Part shown: positions 7,356-13,466 of the stretch, in pieces
Numbering within the stretch: position 1 is the first letter of the stretch
How the letters are laid out: each line of letters opens with the position of its first letter
Origin: Tannerellaceae bacterium
GTDB lineage: Bacteria > Bacteroidota > Bacteroidia > Bacteroidales > Tannerellaceae
DNA length: 13,466 nt
Assembly (NCBI GenBank): GCA_031276545.1
Contig: JAISMW010000021.1
Location: 1-13,466, forward strand
Reading direction: 5' to 3'
The notes under the pieces: generated by a model
Told to the model about the DNA's origin: nothing
Databases searched by the model: none
What the model saw: only the letters and a program-made list of their open reading frames with translations
Made by a program: the position numbers and the translations under genes

Positions 7356-8099
7356 ATGAAAGAAAATGAAATGATATTCGGTATCCATGCCGTCATGGAA
7401 GCCATACAAGCCGGTAAGGAAATAGACAAAATATTAATGAAACGCGAACTGCAGAGCGACCTTGCCAAAGAAATTTCCGAAGCGCTAAAAGGACGAGACA
7501 TCCCCCTGCTGCGTGTCCCGCAGGAACGCCTGAACCGCCTGACGCGCCGGAACCACCAAGGAGTCATCGCTTTCATATCGGTGGTATCTTACCATCGCTT
7601 GGAAGACGTCATTCCCCAGGTCTACGAGCAGGGGAAAAATCCCTTTATCGTACTGCTCGACGGCGTAACCGATGTACGCAATTTCGGCGCCATAGCCCGC
7701 ACCTGCGAATGTGCCGGAGCCGATGCCCTGGTCATACCCTCCAGAGGCAGCGTGTCCGTCAATGCCGACGCCATCAACACCTCCGCAGGCGCCTTGCACG
7801 TCTTGCCGGTTTGCCGGGAAAAGAGCATCACCCAGGCCATCCGCTTCCTTAAGGATAGCGGTGTAAAAGTGATAGCCTCCAGCGAAAAAGCAGCCGACAA
7901 CTACACCGCCGTCGCCTACACCGGCCCCGTAGCCATCGTGATGGGCGCAGAAGATCAGGGCGTATCAGCCGAGAATCTGCGTATATGCGATCACATAGTG
8001 AAAATACCCCAGTTCGGCGCCATCGGTTCGCTCAACGTATCGGTAGCCTCCTCCATTCTTATATACGAAGTAGTTCGCCAGCGCATGGCGGCGGATTAA
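7356..8099 (+). CDS. rlmB: 23S rRNA 2'-O-ribose methyltransferase, RlmB/TrmH family
   Basis: This is a 247-residue SPOUT-class methyltransferase that uses S-adenosylmethionine; RlmB modifies guanosine 2251 of 23S rRNA. Residues 1-75 form the small substrate-binding domain typical of RlmB (FGIHAVMEAIQAG, then R-R-N-H-Q-G-V-I-A). The knotted catalytic domain has motif 1 L-D-G-V-T-D-V-R-N-F-G-A-I-A-R (101-115), motif 2 I-V-M-G-A-E-D-Q-G-V (194-203) and motif 3 I-G-S-L-N-V-S-V-A-S-S-I (223-234). Start 7356 is 13 bp after recN; ATG 7371 (MIFGIHAV) is equally possible because homology begins there. Longer open frame upstream overlaps the recN end and is not credible. A tRNA-directed TrmH-like target cannot be excluded. 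It is the last gene of the left run. Confidence 0.9.
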   Translation: MKENEMIFGIHAVMEAIQAGKEIDKILMKRELQSDLAKEISEALKGRDIPLLRVPQERLNRLTRRNHQGVIAFISVVSYHRLEDVIPQVYEQGKNPFIVLLDGVTDVRNFGAIARTCECAGADALVIPSRGSVSVNADAINTSAGALHVLPVCREKSITQAIRFLKDSGVKVIASSEKAADNYTAVAYTGPVAIVMGAEDQGVSAENLRICDHIVKIPQFGAIGSLNVSVASSILIYEVVRQRMAAD

Positions 8100-8314
8100 G
8101 CCGAAGTGCACCCTATGTCTTTTATCTAAAAAAACCCTCATTGATTCAATACCGTTTACGTAAGAACCAGCTATAAGCGTTCATGAACGTTGCTCATAAG
8201 CAGTAATGAGTTCCGCTAATAGCGGAGCGATGTTCGTTAGCGTTGCGGAGCGACGTTCCTTATCGGATTATGGGTTACTGATGATTTACTTCGTATCCCC
8301 AAGCAGCAAAAAGC
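8100..8314. other. Convergent intergenic region, no gene
   Basis: This 215-bp region separates the 3' ends of the methyltransferase (plus) and glycosyltransferase (minus) genes. It contains the palindrome TTACGTAA (8156-8163) and then the repeat array listed separately. I see no RNA gene and no canonical hairpin plus T-run terminator for either operon. The hairpin array may serve as the boundary. Confidence 0.6.
8178..8265. repeat. Degenerate 21-23 bp hairpin repeat array
   Basis: GTTC or GTTG recurs at 8189, 8210, 8232 and 8255 (intervals 21, 22, 23 bp), preceded by the palindrome CGTTCATGAACG (8178-8189). Two neighbouring units, 8222-8242 and 8245-8265, are direct repeats with 18 of 21 identical bases and share GCGGAGCGA followed by GTTC. 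Other units fold on themselves: TCCGCT-AAT-AGCGGA (8212-8226) and CTCAT-N8-ATGAG (8193-8210). It lies between converging operons. There are too few and too divergent copies, with no spacers, for a CRISPR. It looks like a decayed intergenic repeat family or a structured 3' end. Confidence 0.65.
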
Positions 8315-10087
8315 TCAGCGATCTTGATGACGGGCAAAACGGTAGAAGCGGATTTTCTGCCGCACTTCGCCGACTTCTTTTTCCGAAGATGCCAGGGGTA
8401 TAAAGGTATAGGTGTCTCCATAGCGGCCTGCCACCTGCTCCATGTCTCTTTCCGCCGCAAAGAAATAGCCGGCCTCCGGCTGTTCTGCTTCAAAATTGTG
8501 GAAATGATTCTTCAGGTAGAAATTCAGCCCGTACAGATTGGAATATTCCTTCAGGTTGTTCATCACGTACATGTTTTCCGTATCCACCGGATATTCTTTC
8601 CGGATACGTTCGGCAAAGGGGCGCGAGGAGGTGCCGTTGCGGACGCCGCGCATCGCCACCCCGTCTATCAGCAACTGGGTGGCAAAAACCAGAAAGATGG
8701 CCGCATAAAGCATCTTCATGTGTATTTTCCTGAACATCTGGTAAAACACCGTGATCAAAGCAGCCGATACCACCGCCAGAATCGCCATCGTCAGCCCGTC
8801 GGGCGAGCTGAACATTCGGGTTGCTGCCTCTACGGCAAGCAGGGTAGACGTGCGATCCGTAAACCGGGAAGCCCATGCGACGGGGTCTGTCACGCCGGCC
8901 ATCGTCAAGCCCGATACTGCCAGCGCTACCGAAACTGCGGCGGCCAGAAAAACCGTAAAGAGGCGGATCGCTTTCGCGCGGTACTGGGTGATATAAAGTG
9001 TATACTGCGCCAGAAACAGGGCGATGAACGGATAGGCCGGCATCAGGTACACGCTCCGTTTGCTGTGGGGAATGGAATAAAAGAAAAGGATACATACCAG
9101 CGCAACCAGGCTGAACTGCTTCAGCTTTTCCATGGAGCGGAACTGCTGCCACAAGGCTTTCGGTATGGCTCCGATCGGACGGGACGGCTTGCGCAACGGC
9201 ATCCCGAACAGAGAAAAAACAAAGAGCAAAGTCCAGGGAGCAAAGCCGGCCAGCAGCGTGGCAAAATTATACCAGAGGCCGTTCTCGTGCCCCAACTCAT
9301 AGTGGGCTTTCCACTGATCGATATGGAAGAATCGGCCGAAATTCTCGGCCAGCGCCACGTCCAGGAAAGCATCCCCGCCCTGTCTCCAGGCAGACACGTA
9401 CCATATCAGCGGCAGAAACAGCGACGATACTCCGGCATAAAGAAGCGCTTTGAACACGATAAGTTTCCGGTATCGCCCCAGCAGCAGCAAATATACGCCG
9501 AACACAAACAGGGGAAGCACTATCCCCACCGGGCCTTTCGTCAGCACGGCGCTGCCCAGCAGAAAGGGTATGGCGAAGGGCAAACCCTTCAGCTCGCGGC
9601 TGTCTTCCCAGCGGTACAACGCATACAGCCCCGATACGATAAGGGCGGTGAGCAGCATATCCACACGGGCTGTCGTCCCGGCACGGTGGATCTCTACGCA
9701 GGTGAACAGCAGCAGCACGCCGATAAAGGCCTCCTGAAGCTTCATCCGCCGGCCGAAGAAAAACAGCGTCATCCCCATCAGCACGATATAGGACAGGGCA
9801 GACGGAAGACGGGCTGTAAATTCCGATACATATCCGCGGGGAAGCGAGAACGCCGCCATCAGCCAATGTGCCAGTGGAGGTTTGTAGGCAAATTCGTCGG
9901 CATATACTTCCGGCAGGATCCAGTTGCCGCTCTCTATCATCGACACGGCCACGGCCGCCTCGCGCGGTTCGCCCTTGGTGGCAAAGTCGCCCAGCCCTAT
10001 CCATGGCAGCACGGAGAGGGCACATACGATAAGCACGGTGGTGACCGGCTTTTGCAGGTATAAATACTGTAGAAACGGAGGACGCAT
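8315..10087 (-). CDS. Membrane glycosyltransferase, ArnT/PMT-like (GT-C fold)
   Basis: This 590-residue integral membrane protein has about a dozen hydrophobic segments in the first 480 residues, followed by a soluble C-terminal region of about 100. It resembles lipid-linked-sugar glycosyltransferases of the ArnT/dolichyl-mannosyltransferase type. Family signs near the N-terminus are a membrane segment at 13-33, then an extracytoplasmic loop with acidic residues in G-D-F-A-T-K-G-E-P-R-E-A (33-44), K-P-P-L-A-H-W (69-75), T-A-R-L-P-S-A-L (91-98) and R-V-D-M-L-L-T (141-147). L-T-K-G-P-V-G follows near 180. Donor would be a polyprenyl-phosphate sugar; the acceptor (lipid A, glycan or protein) cannot be read from sequence. 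It begins 20 bp after the phosphohexomutase and is the last gene of the minus-strand run. The gene is GC-rich. Confidence 0.88.
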   Translation of the reverse strand: MRPPFLQYLYLQKPVTTVLIVCALSVLPWIGLGDFATKGEPREAAVAVSMIESGNWILPEVYADEFAYKPPLAHWLMAAFSLPRGYVSEFTARLPSALSYIVLMGMTLFFFGRRMKLQEAFIGVLLLFTCVEIHRAGTTARVDMLLTALIVSGLYALYRWEDSRELKGLPFAIPFLLGSAVLTKGPVGIVLPLFVFGVYLLLLGRYRKLIVFKALLYAGVSSLFLPLIWYVSAWRQGGDAFLDVALAENFGRFFHIDQWKAHYELGHENGLWYNFATLLAGFAPWTLLFVFSLFGMPLRKPSRPIGAIPKALWQQFRSMEKLKQFSLVALVCILFFYSIPHSKRSVYLMPAYPFIALFLAQYTLYITQYRAKAIRLFTVFLAAAVSVALAVSGLTMAGVTDPVAWASRFTDRTSTLLAVEAATRMFSSPDGLTMAILAVVSAALITVFYQMFRKIHMKMLYAAIFLVFATQLLIDGVAMRGVRNGTSSRPFAERIRKEYPVDTENMYVMNNLKEYSNLYGLNFYLKNHFHNFEAEQPEAGYFFAAERDMEQVAGRYGDTYTFIPLASSEKEVGEVRQKIRFYRFARHQDR

Positions 10088-10107
10088 ATTCGGAACGGAC
10101 GTTTTTC

Positions 10108-11496
10108 TTACCGGCTTATTTCCTGTATGATGCGGATCAGCTCGCTGCCCAGCGACGCGGCTTCGTCCGGGGTACGGGCTTCGGAATAAATGCGGATAAC
10201 GGGTTCGGTATTACTCCTGCGGAGATGTACCCATTTGTCGGGGAAATCTATTTTCACTCCGTCTATATCCGTAATTTCGCAGGAGGCATACCGTGCTTTC
10301 ACTTTTTCCAGCACGGCGTCTACGTCTATGCCGGGGGTAAGCGTTACCTTTTGTTTGGAGATGTGGTAGGGCGGATAGGTGGCGCGCAGCTCGCTGGCCT
10401 TCATCTTTTTCCGGGCCAGATGCGTCAGGAAGAGGGCTATCCCCACCAGTGCGTCGCGGCCGTAGTGAGACGCGGGATAGATCACTCCCCCGTTGCCTTC
10501 GCCGCCTATCACCGCTCCGGTTTCCTTCATTTTCGCCACCACGTTCACTTCGCCTACGGCTGCGGCATGGTAGGCACCGCCGTGTGCGAGGGTGACGTCA
10601 CGCAGGGCGCGGCTCGAACTCAGGTTGCTCACGGTGTTTCCCGGCGTATGGCTCAGCACGTAGTCGCTCACGGCCACCAGCGTATATTCTTCGCCGAACA
10701 TCTCTCCGTTTTCGCATACGATGGCCAGCCGGTCTACGTCGGGGTCTACTACGAAGCCGGCGTCTGCTTTCGCCTGCGTCATCAGTCCGGATATTTCGGT
10801 CAGGTTTTCGGGCAAAGGTTCCGGATTGTGCGAGAAATTGCCGTGGGGCGAGCAGTGCAGCTTGAATATTTCCTTTACGCCCAGGGCATACAGCAGGTCG
10901 GGTATCACGATGCCTCCCACCGAGTTCACTGCGTCTATTGCAATGCGGAAACCGGCTGCCCGGATCGCTTCGGTGTCCACCAGCTTCAGGCTCAGTACAT
11001 GTTCGATATGCTTCCGGGTATAGGCATTGGTGGGGAACACCTTGCCGATATGGTCAACGTCTGCGAACACGAAGTCTTCCGCAGCCGCTATATCCAGGAT
11101 TTGCCGGCCTTCTTCGGCGTTCAGAAATTCGCCCTGCGCGTTCAGCAGTTTCAGGGCGTTCCACTGGCGGGGATTGTGGCTGGCCGTCAGGATAATTCCC
11201 CCGCAGGCTTTTTCTTCGACTACGGCATACTCGGTGGTGGGCGTGGTGGCCATATCCAGGTCTATTACGTCGAAGCCCATTCCCGTCAGGGTGCCCAGCA
11301 CGGTTTGCTTCACCATCAGTCCTGATATGCGGGCATCCCGTCCTACTACAATCTTGTTTGATGAGGCGTCCGAATGTTGCCTGATAAAGGTAGCGTAGGC
11401 TGCTACAAACTTTACGATGGCCAGCGGATTGAGGCCTTCGTCCGGCGTGCCGCCAATCGTACCGCGGATGCCGGATATGGATTTAATCAGAGTCAT
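10108..11496 (-). CDS. glmM: Phosphoglucosamine mutase / phosphomannomutase family
   Basis: This 462-residue alpha-D-phosphohexomutase interconverts sugar 6- and 1-phosphates. The four active-site elements are visible: phosphoserine loop T-A-S-H-N-P (104-109, S106), metal loop D-P-D-V-D-R (251-256, with D251, D253, D255), sugar-binding G-E-G-N-G-G (332-337) and phosphate-binding R-R-S-N-T-E-P (426-432). The loop TASHNPRQWNALK resembles ManB/archaeal-type mutases more than E. coli GlmM (TASHNPYYDNGIK). The GlmM role (glucosamine-6-P to glucosamine-1-P for UDP-GlcNAc) is therefore probable but not certain; phosphomanno- or phosphoglucomutase is the alternative. It lies 13 bp after the DUF4827 gene and 20 bp before the glycosyltransferase. 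That context fits supply of activated sugars for envelope glycans. Confidence 0.88.
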   Translation of the reverse strand: MTLIKSISGIRGTIGGTPDEGLNPLAIVKFVAAYATFIRQHSDASSNKIVVGRDARISGLMVKQTVLGTLTGMGFDVIDLDMATTPTTEYAVVEEKACGGIILTASHNPRQWNALKLLNAQGEFLNAEEGRQILDIAAAEDFVFADVDHIGKVFPTNAYTRKHIEHVLSLKLVDTEAIRAAGFRIAIDAVNSVGGIVIPDLLYALGVKEIFKLHCSPHGNFSHNPEPLPENLTEISGLMTQAKADAGFVVDPDVDRLAIVCENGEMFGEEYTLVAVSDYVLSHTPGNTVSNLSSSRALRDVTLAHGGAYHAAAVGEVNVVAKMKETGAVIGGEGNGGVIYPASHYGRDALVGIALFLTHLARKKMKASELRATYPPYHISKQKVTLTPGIDVDAVLEKVKARYASCEITDIDGVKIDFPDKWVHLRRSNTEPVIRIYSEARTPDEAASLGSELIRIIQEISR

Positions 11497-11509
11497 AGGA
11501 AATGCGGAA

Positions 11510-12085
11510 TTATCTTAATTCAAAACGATATTGAACTTTGCTGAAGTAAAGGGGGATGCCGTCGCCGCTGAAGGTCTGGTTGTTGCCCTGCACATGAAAC
11601 GGGATGATGAGCTTCACCACCGAACTATCGCCCACATGCTCCAGGCCGGAGAAGAGGAGGGTACTGAAAAAGGTGGAGGAGAAGCTGTCGTTCGAGGTGG
11701 GACTCGCCGCGCCGTATTTGTAGGCGAGCGGATCCGTGCCGTTCCGGAAGTTGTCCACCGTGGCTGTATCCGAGCCTTGCCATACCACCAGCCATTTCAC
11801 ATTGAAGCGGCAGAGCACCGAGGTGCTTCCCGACACCGCCCGGTTTCCGTTGCCGGAGTCCACCACATTCAGGTATACCCCGTTGTCCAGTATTACAAAC
11901 TGATTGTCTTTGAATACGCCATCTTTTGGATAGCTGTCCAGTATTTCAAATCCATTTTCGTCTATCAGGCGGCCGATGGCTCGTTCCTGTGCTTTCAGCA
12001 TGTCGGCATATTGCCGGGTGTTTCCGCACGAGAGGGCAAACAGCAGGCTGCACAGGACGCATCCGATATAAAAACTTTTTTTCAT
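11510..12085 (-). CDS. DUF4827 lipoprotein
   Basis: This 191-residue protein starts MKKSFYIGCVLCSLLFALSC. It has a short charged start, a hydrophobic stretch and then C20 in A-L-S-C-G-N, a relaxed lipobox, so it is probably a lipoprotein anchored in the envelope. The mature part shows the DUF4827 pattern as I remember it: Y-A-D-M-L-K-A-Q-E-R-A-I-G-R-L-I just after the lipid anchor, then a lysine-rich turn, then G-V-Y-L-N-V-V-D-S-G-N-G. That last stretch resembles the entry to FKBP-type folds, so a peptidyl-prolyl isomerase-like shape is possible, though no catalytic activity is claimed. It lies between nrnA and the mutase gene, with 60 bp upstream (carrying a promoter-like box) and 13 bp downstream. 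Confidence 0.82.
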   Translation of the reverse strand: MKKSFYIGCVLCSLLFALSCGNTRQYADMLKAQERAIGRLIDENGFEILDSYPKDGVFKDNQFVILDNGVYLNVVDSGNGNRAVSGSTSVLCRFNVKWLVVWQGSDTATVDNFRNGTDPLAYKYGAASPTSNDSFSSTFFSTLLFSGLEHVGDSSVVKLIIPFHVQGNNQTFSGDGIPLYFSKVQYRFELR

Positions 12086-12110
12086 CTATACGTTATTAAG
12101 AAATGTACGG

Positions 12111-12118
12111 CAAATGTA
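12111..12118 (-). promoter_or_regulatory. Internal -7 box before the DUF4827 gene (TACATTTG)
   Basis: On the minus strand TACATTTG matches TAnnTTTG and sits in the 60-bp gap after nrnA, 26 bp before the DUF4827 ATG. This would give a leader of about 20 nt. No properly spaced -33 TTTG is seen. It could drive DUF4827, the mutase and the glycosyltransferase independently of nrnA. Confidence 0.45.
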
Positions 12119-12145
12119 TGGATTATCCCCAAACATCCGGCATGT

Positions 12146-13180
12146 TCAGGCGTTCTTTTTCTCCGGTCCCGAGGCTTCCAGGGCTTTTTCAAAGACTTCC
12201 ACAGCCTGCGGAAGGGTGCCGAAAAACTCGCCGCCGGAGGCATTCTTATGCCCGCCGCCGCCGAAATAGGTGGCCGCAAACTCGTTGCAGGCGAAATCGC
12301 CCACCGAGCGCAGCGATACTTTAATATGATCCAGGTCTTCGCGGATGAATACGGAGAAGATGATTCCCTCTATGCCGAGGGGCAGGTTCACGAAGCCTTC
12401 CGTATCGCCCGTTGTATAGCGAAAGCGTTTCAGCTCCGCCTGCGACAGCGTAATCAGCGCTGCACGGCGGTCGGGATACACCTTCATTTTTTCGTACAGT
12501 ACATAGCCCATCAGGCGGAGGCGCGATTCGGAATACACTTGGTATACGTTGCGGTAAATAAGGTCTTTGTCGATGCCTTTCTTTATCAGTTCGGCCACAA
12601 TGACGTAGATCTCCGGCCGGTTGGAATTGTAGGTAAAGCCTCCTGTGTCGGTCATCATTCCCGTATAGATACATTCGGCTGCCGGTTTGTCTATGGAATC
12701 ATACATTCCCATGCGGCAGATGAAACGGAAAATCATCTCGCTGGTAGACGACATTTCGGGATACGACATCGTCACCTTGCAAAAGGGAGCAGGGTGCAGG
12801 TGATGGTCTATCATCACCTTCCGCCCCTTGGCCTCCAGCAGCGCGCCGGCGAGTTTCCCCACTCGTTGGGGGGCGTTGAAGTCGAGGCAGAAAATCACAT
12901 CCGCCTCGCGTACCAGTTGTTCGGCAAAGTCGGGATACCGTTCATGGTTTACAATGTCTTTCGCGCCGGGCATCCATCGGTAATAAGCCGGGAAACTGTT
13001 CGGCACCACCACCGACACCTTGTCTTTGCCGCACGTCTGGAGATAGTGGAACAATCCCAGCGAGGCGCCCAGCGCATCGCCGTCGGGGGCCACATGCCCC
13101 ATAATCACAAAGCTTTCGCCCTTCTCTATATATCTCTTTGCCTTTTGGATTTGCTCTTCCGGAATGATTTTCTTCAGCAT
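12146..13180 (-). CDS. nrnA: DHH/DHHA1 phosphoesterase, NrnA-like oligoribonuclease/pAp phosphatase
   Basis: From ATG 13180 the protein has 344 residues. DHH motifs appear in order: motif I H-V-A-P-D-G-D-A-L-G-A-S (29-40, metal ligands H29, D33, D35), motif II D100 in C-L-D-F-N, motif III D-H-H (125-127) and motif IV D178 in M-M-T-D-T-G-G-F. The C-terminal DHHA1 domain carries G-G-G-G-H-K-N-A-S-G (307-316), which binds the nucleotide. NrnA degrades 2-5-mer RNA (nanoRNA) and removes the 3'-phosphate of pAp; cleavage of cyclic-dinucleotide products is a possible extra role. The frame is open 24 bp further to a TTG, but that codon is inside the promoter box at 13202-13209, so I chose MLKKIIPEEQ. 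It is the first visible gene of the minus-strand run. Confidence 0.92.
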   Translation of the reverse strand: MLKKIIPEEQIQKAKRYIEKGESFVIMGHVAPDGDALGASLGLFHYLQTCGKDKVSVVVPNSFPAYYRWMPGAKDIVNHERYPDFAEQLVREADVIFCLDFNAPQRVGKLAGALLEAKGRKVMIDHHLHPAPFCKVTMSYPEMSSTSEMIFRFICRMGMYDSIDKPAAECIYTGMMTDTGGFTYNSNRPEIYVIVAELIKKGIDKDLIYRNVYQVYSESRLRLMGYVLYEKMKVYPDRRAALITLSQAELKRFRYTTGDTEGFVNLPLGIEGIIFSVFIREDLDHIKVSLRSVGDFACNEFAATYFGGGGHKNASGGEFFGTLPQAVEVFEKALEASGPEKKNA

Positions 13181-13201
13181 ACAGTTTTTATATTTCGACG
13201 C

Positions 13202-13209
13202 CAAAGATA
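13202..13209 (-). promoter_or_regulatory. -7 box of nrnA (TATCTTTG)
   Basis: The minus strand reads TATCTTTG, an exact TAnnTTTG, ending 21 bp before the nrnA ATG. This gives a leader of roughly 15 nt and argues against the upstream TTG start. The expected -33 TTTG is not evident. Confidence 0.55.
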
Positions 13210-13232
13210 AGATTTTCCGGTCAGTATTTACC

Positions 13233-13260
13233 AGTGAATAGTGAATAGTGAACAGTGAAG
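13233..13260. repeat. Four tandem heptamers, AGTGAA(T/C/G)
   Basis: AGTGAAT, AGTGAAT, AGTGAAC and AGTGAAG follow one another without gaps, just upstream of the nrnA promoter box. The stretch 13243-13252 can pair with 13266-13275 (TTTACTATTC; ten pairs including one G-U). AGTGAAC (13247-13253) also matches GTTCACT (13322-13328) in inverted orientation. Confidence 0.8.
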
Positions 13261-13466
13261 AACGATTTACTATTCTTCTGCTCCATGCCCGGAACGAACA
13301 CTATGCGTCTTTGCTCCGGGTGTTCACTCTTTTTTGAACTTTAAAATCAATGTCGTTTAGTTAAGCTATAACTTCTTCTTATTCATATAATAAACTTTCT
13401 TTGTTTTATGATTTCTGGGATTAGTTCTGCCGGGTCTTATGATTTCACAGGTTTTTATCATAAGTT
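13261..13466. other. AT-rich intergenic region with inverted repeats, no confident gene
   Basis: The first part has overlapping inverted repeats, CCCGGA (13288-13293) with TCCGGG (13315-13320) and GAACAC (13296-13301) with GTGTTC (13320-13325), followed by a T6 run (13330-13335). This could act as a weak terminator for plus-strand transcription. The last part has a direct repeat TTATGATTTC (13406-13415 and 13437-13446) and the inverted repeat CTTATGAT (13436-13443) / ATCATAAG (13457-13464). A 31-codon minus-strand frame (13461-13366) stays open to the window edge, but nothing in it is recognisable. Confidence 0.5.

Noticed and set aside
8178..8265. CRISPR array
   Set aside because: Units are 21-23 bp, divergent and directly abutting with no spacers, and no cas gene is in the window.
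8206..8403. 65-codon plus-strand frame starting in the hairpin repeat array
   Set aside because: It starts inside the repeat units, overlaps the 3' end of the glycosyltransferase antisense and resembles no protein family.
8324..10063. 579-codon plus-strand open frame opposite the glycosyltransferase
   Set aside because: It mirrors the codons of a convincing membrane enzyme, its product is rich in His, Gln, Arg and Gly without any recognisable domain, and the GC-rich codon usage of the real gene makes antisense stops rare.
10225..11325. 366-codon plus-strand open frame opposite the phosphohexomutase
   Set aside because: Antisense shadow of a gene with all four mutase active-site motifs; the product has no recognisable features.
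13181..13204. TTG start adding eight codons to nrnA
   Set aside because: The TTG is part of the TATCTTTG promoter box, and a good ATG follows where family similarity begins.
11531..13210. 559-codon plus-strand open frame opposite the DUF4827 and nrnA genes
   Set aside because: It runs antisense through two genes with clear family motifs and the gap between them. No domain is recognisable and it is explained by codon bias on the other strand.
13288..13335. Rho-independent terminator on the plus strand
   Set aside because: The stems are only 6 bp with long loops, the T-run is a few bases removed, and no plus-strand gene ends nearby. It is reported as inverted repeats instead.

Overview
The window looks like ordinary chromosomal DNA from a member of the Bacteroidales (Bacteroides/Parabacteroides-like). 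The grounds are four. First, gene content: a DUF4835/PorD protein lies between coaBC and recN, and a DUF4827 lipoprotein lies beside a phosphohexomutase and an NrnA-type DHH phosphoesterase. Second, the few promoter-like sites match the Bacteroidetes -7 element TAnnTTTG. Third, genes lack Shine-Dalgarno sequences and have A-rich leaders. Fourth, an IS5-family element with a GAGCCTGTTTAAATTT end abuts the first gene. I see no complete new system. The points worth a second look are intergenic structures and residue substitutions in known enzymes.

Layout. Positions 1-240 hold the 5' end of an IS5-family insertion sequence, with its transposase reading leftward out of the window. Then comes a plus-strand run of seven tightly packed genes (450-8099): dnaN (sliding clamp), a DEDDh 3'-5' exonuclease with an ExoX-like C-terminal domain, a YqhD/BDH-like iron-type alcohol dehydrogenase, coaBC (coenzyme A synthesis), a secreted DUF4835 protein (PorD, linked to type IX secretion), recN (double-strand-break repair) and an RlmB/TrmH-type 23S rRNA 2'-O-methyltransferase. 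Gaps are 2-13 bp, or a 4-bp overlap at coaBC/DUF4835. The exception is a 53-bp gap before coaBC that contains a promoter-like box, so there may be two transcription units.

A second, minus-strand run converges on the first. In transcription order it is an NrnA-like oligoribonuclease/pAp phosphatase (13180-12146), a DUF4827 lipoprotein (12085-11510), a GlmM/ManB-type phosphohexomutase (11496-10108) and an ArnT/PMT-like membrane glycosyltransferase (10087-8315). Between the converging 3' ends (8100-8314) is a compact array of degenerate 21-23 bp units, several of which are self-complementary. The right edge (13205-13466) has no convincing gene. It holds a four-copy heptamer repeat and several inverted repeats upstream of the nrnA promoter.

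Functionally, the left run groups replication, repair and translation housekeeping with CoA synthesis and one envelope protein. The alcohol dehydrogenase is the metabolic outsider. The right run groups small-nucleotide turnover with sugar-phosphate and envelope-glycan functions. Base composition differs visibly along the window: for example 541-600 in dnaN is about one third G+C, whereas 10141-10200 in the mutase gene is over 60% G+C by hand count.
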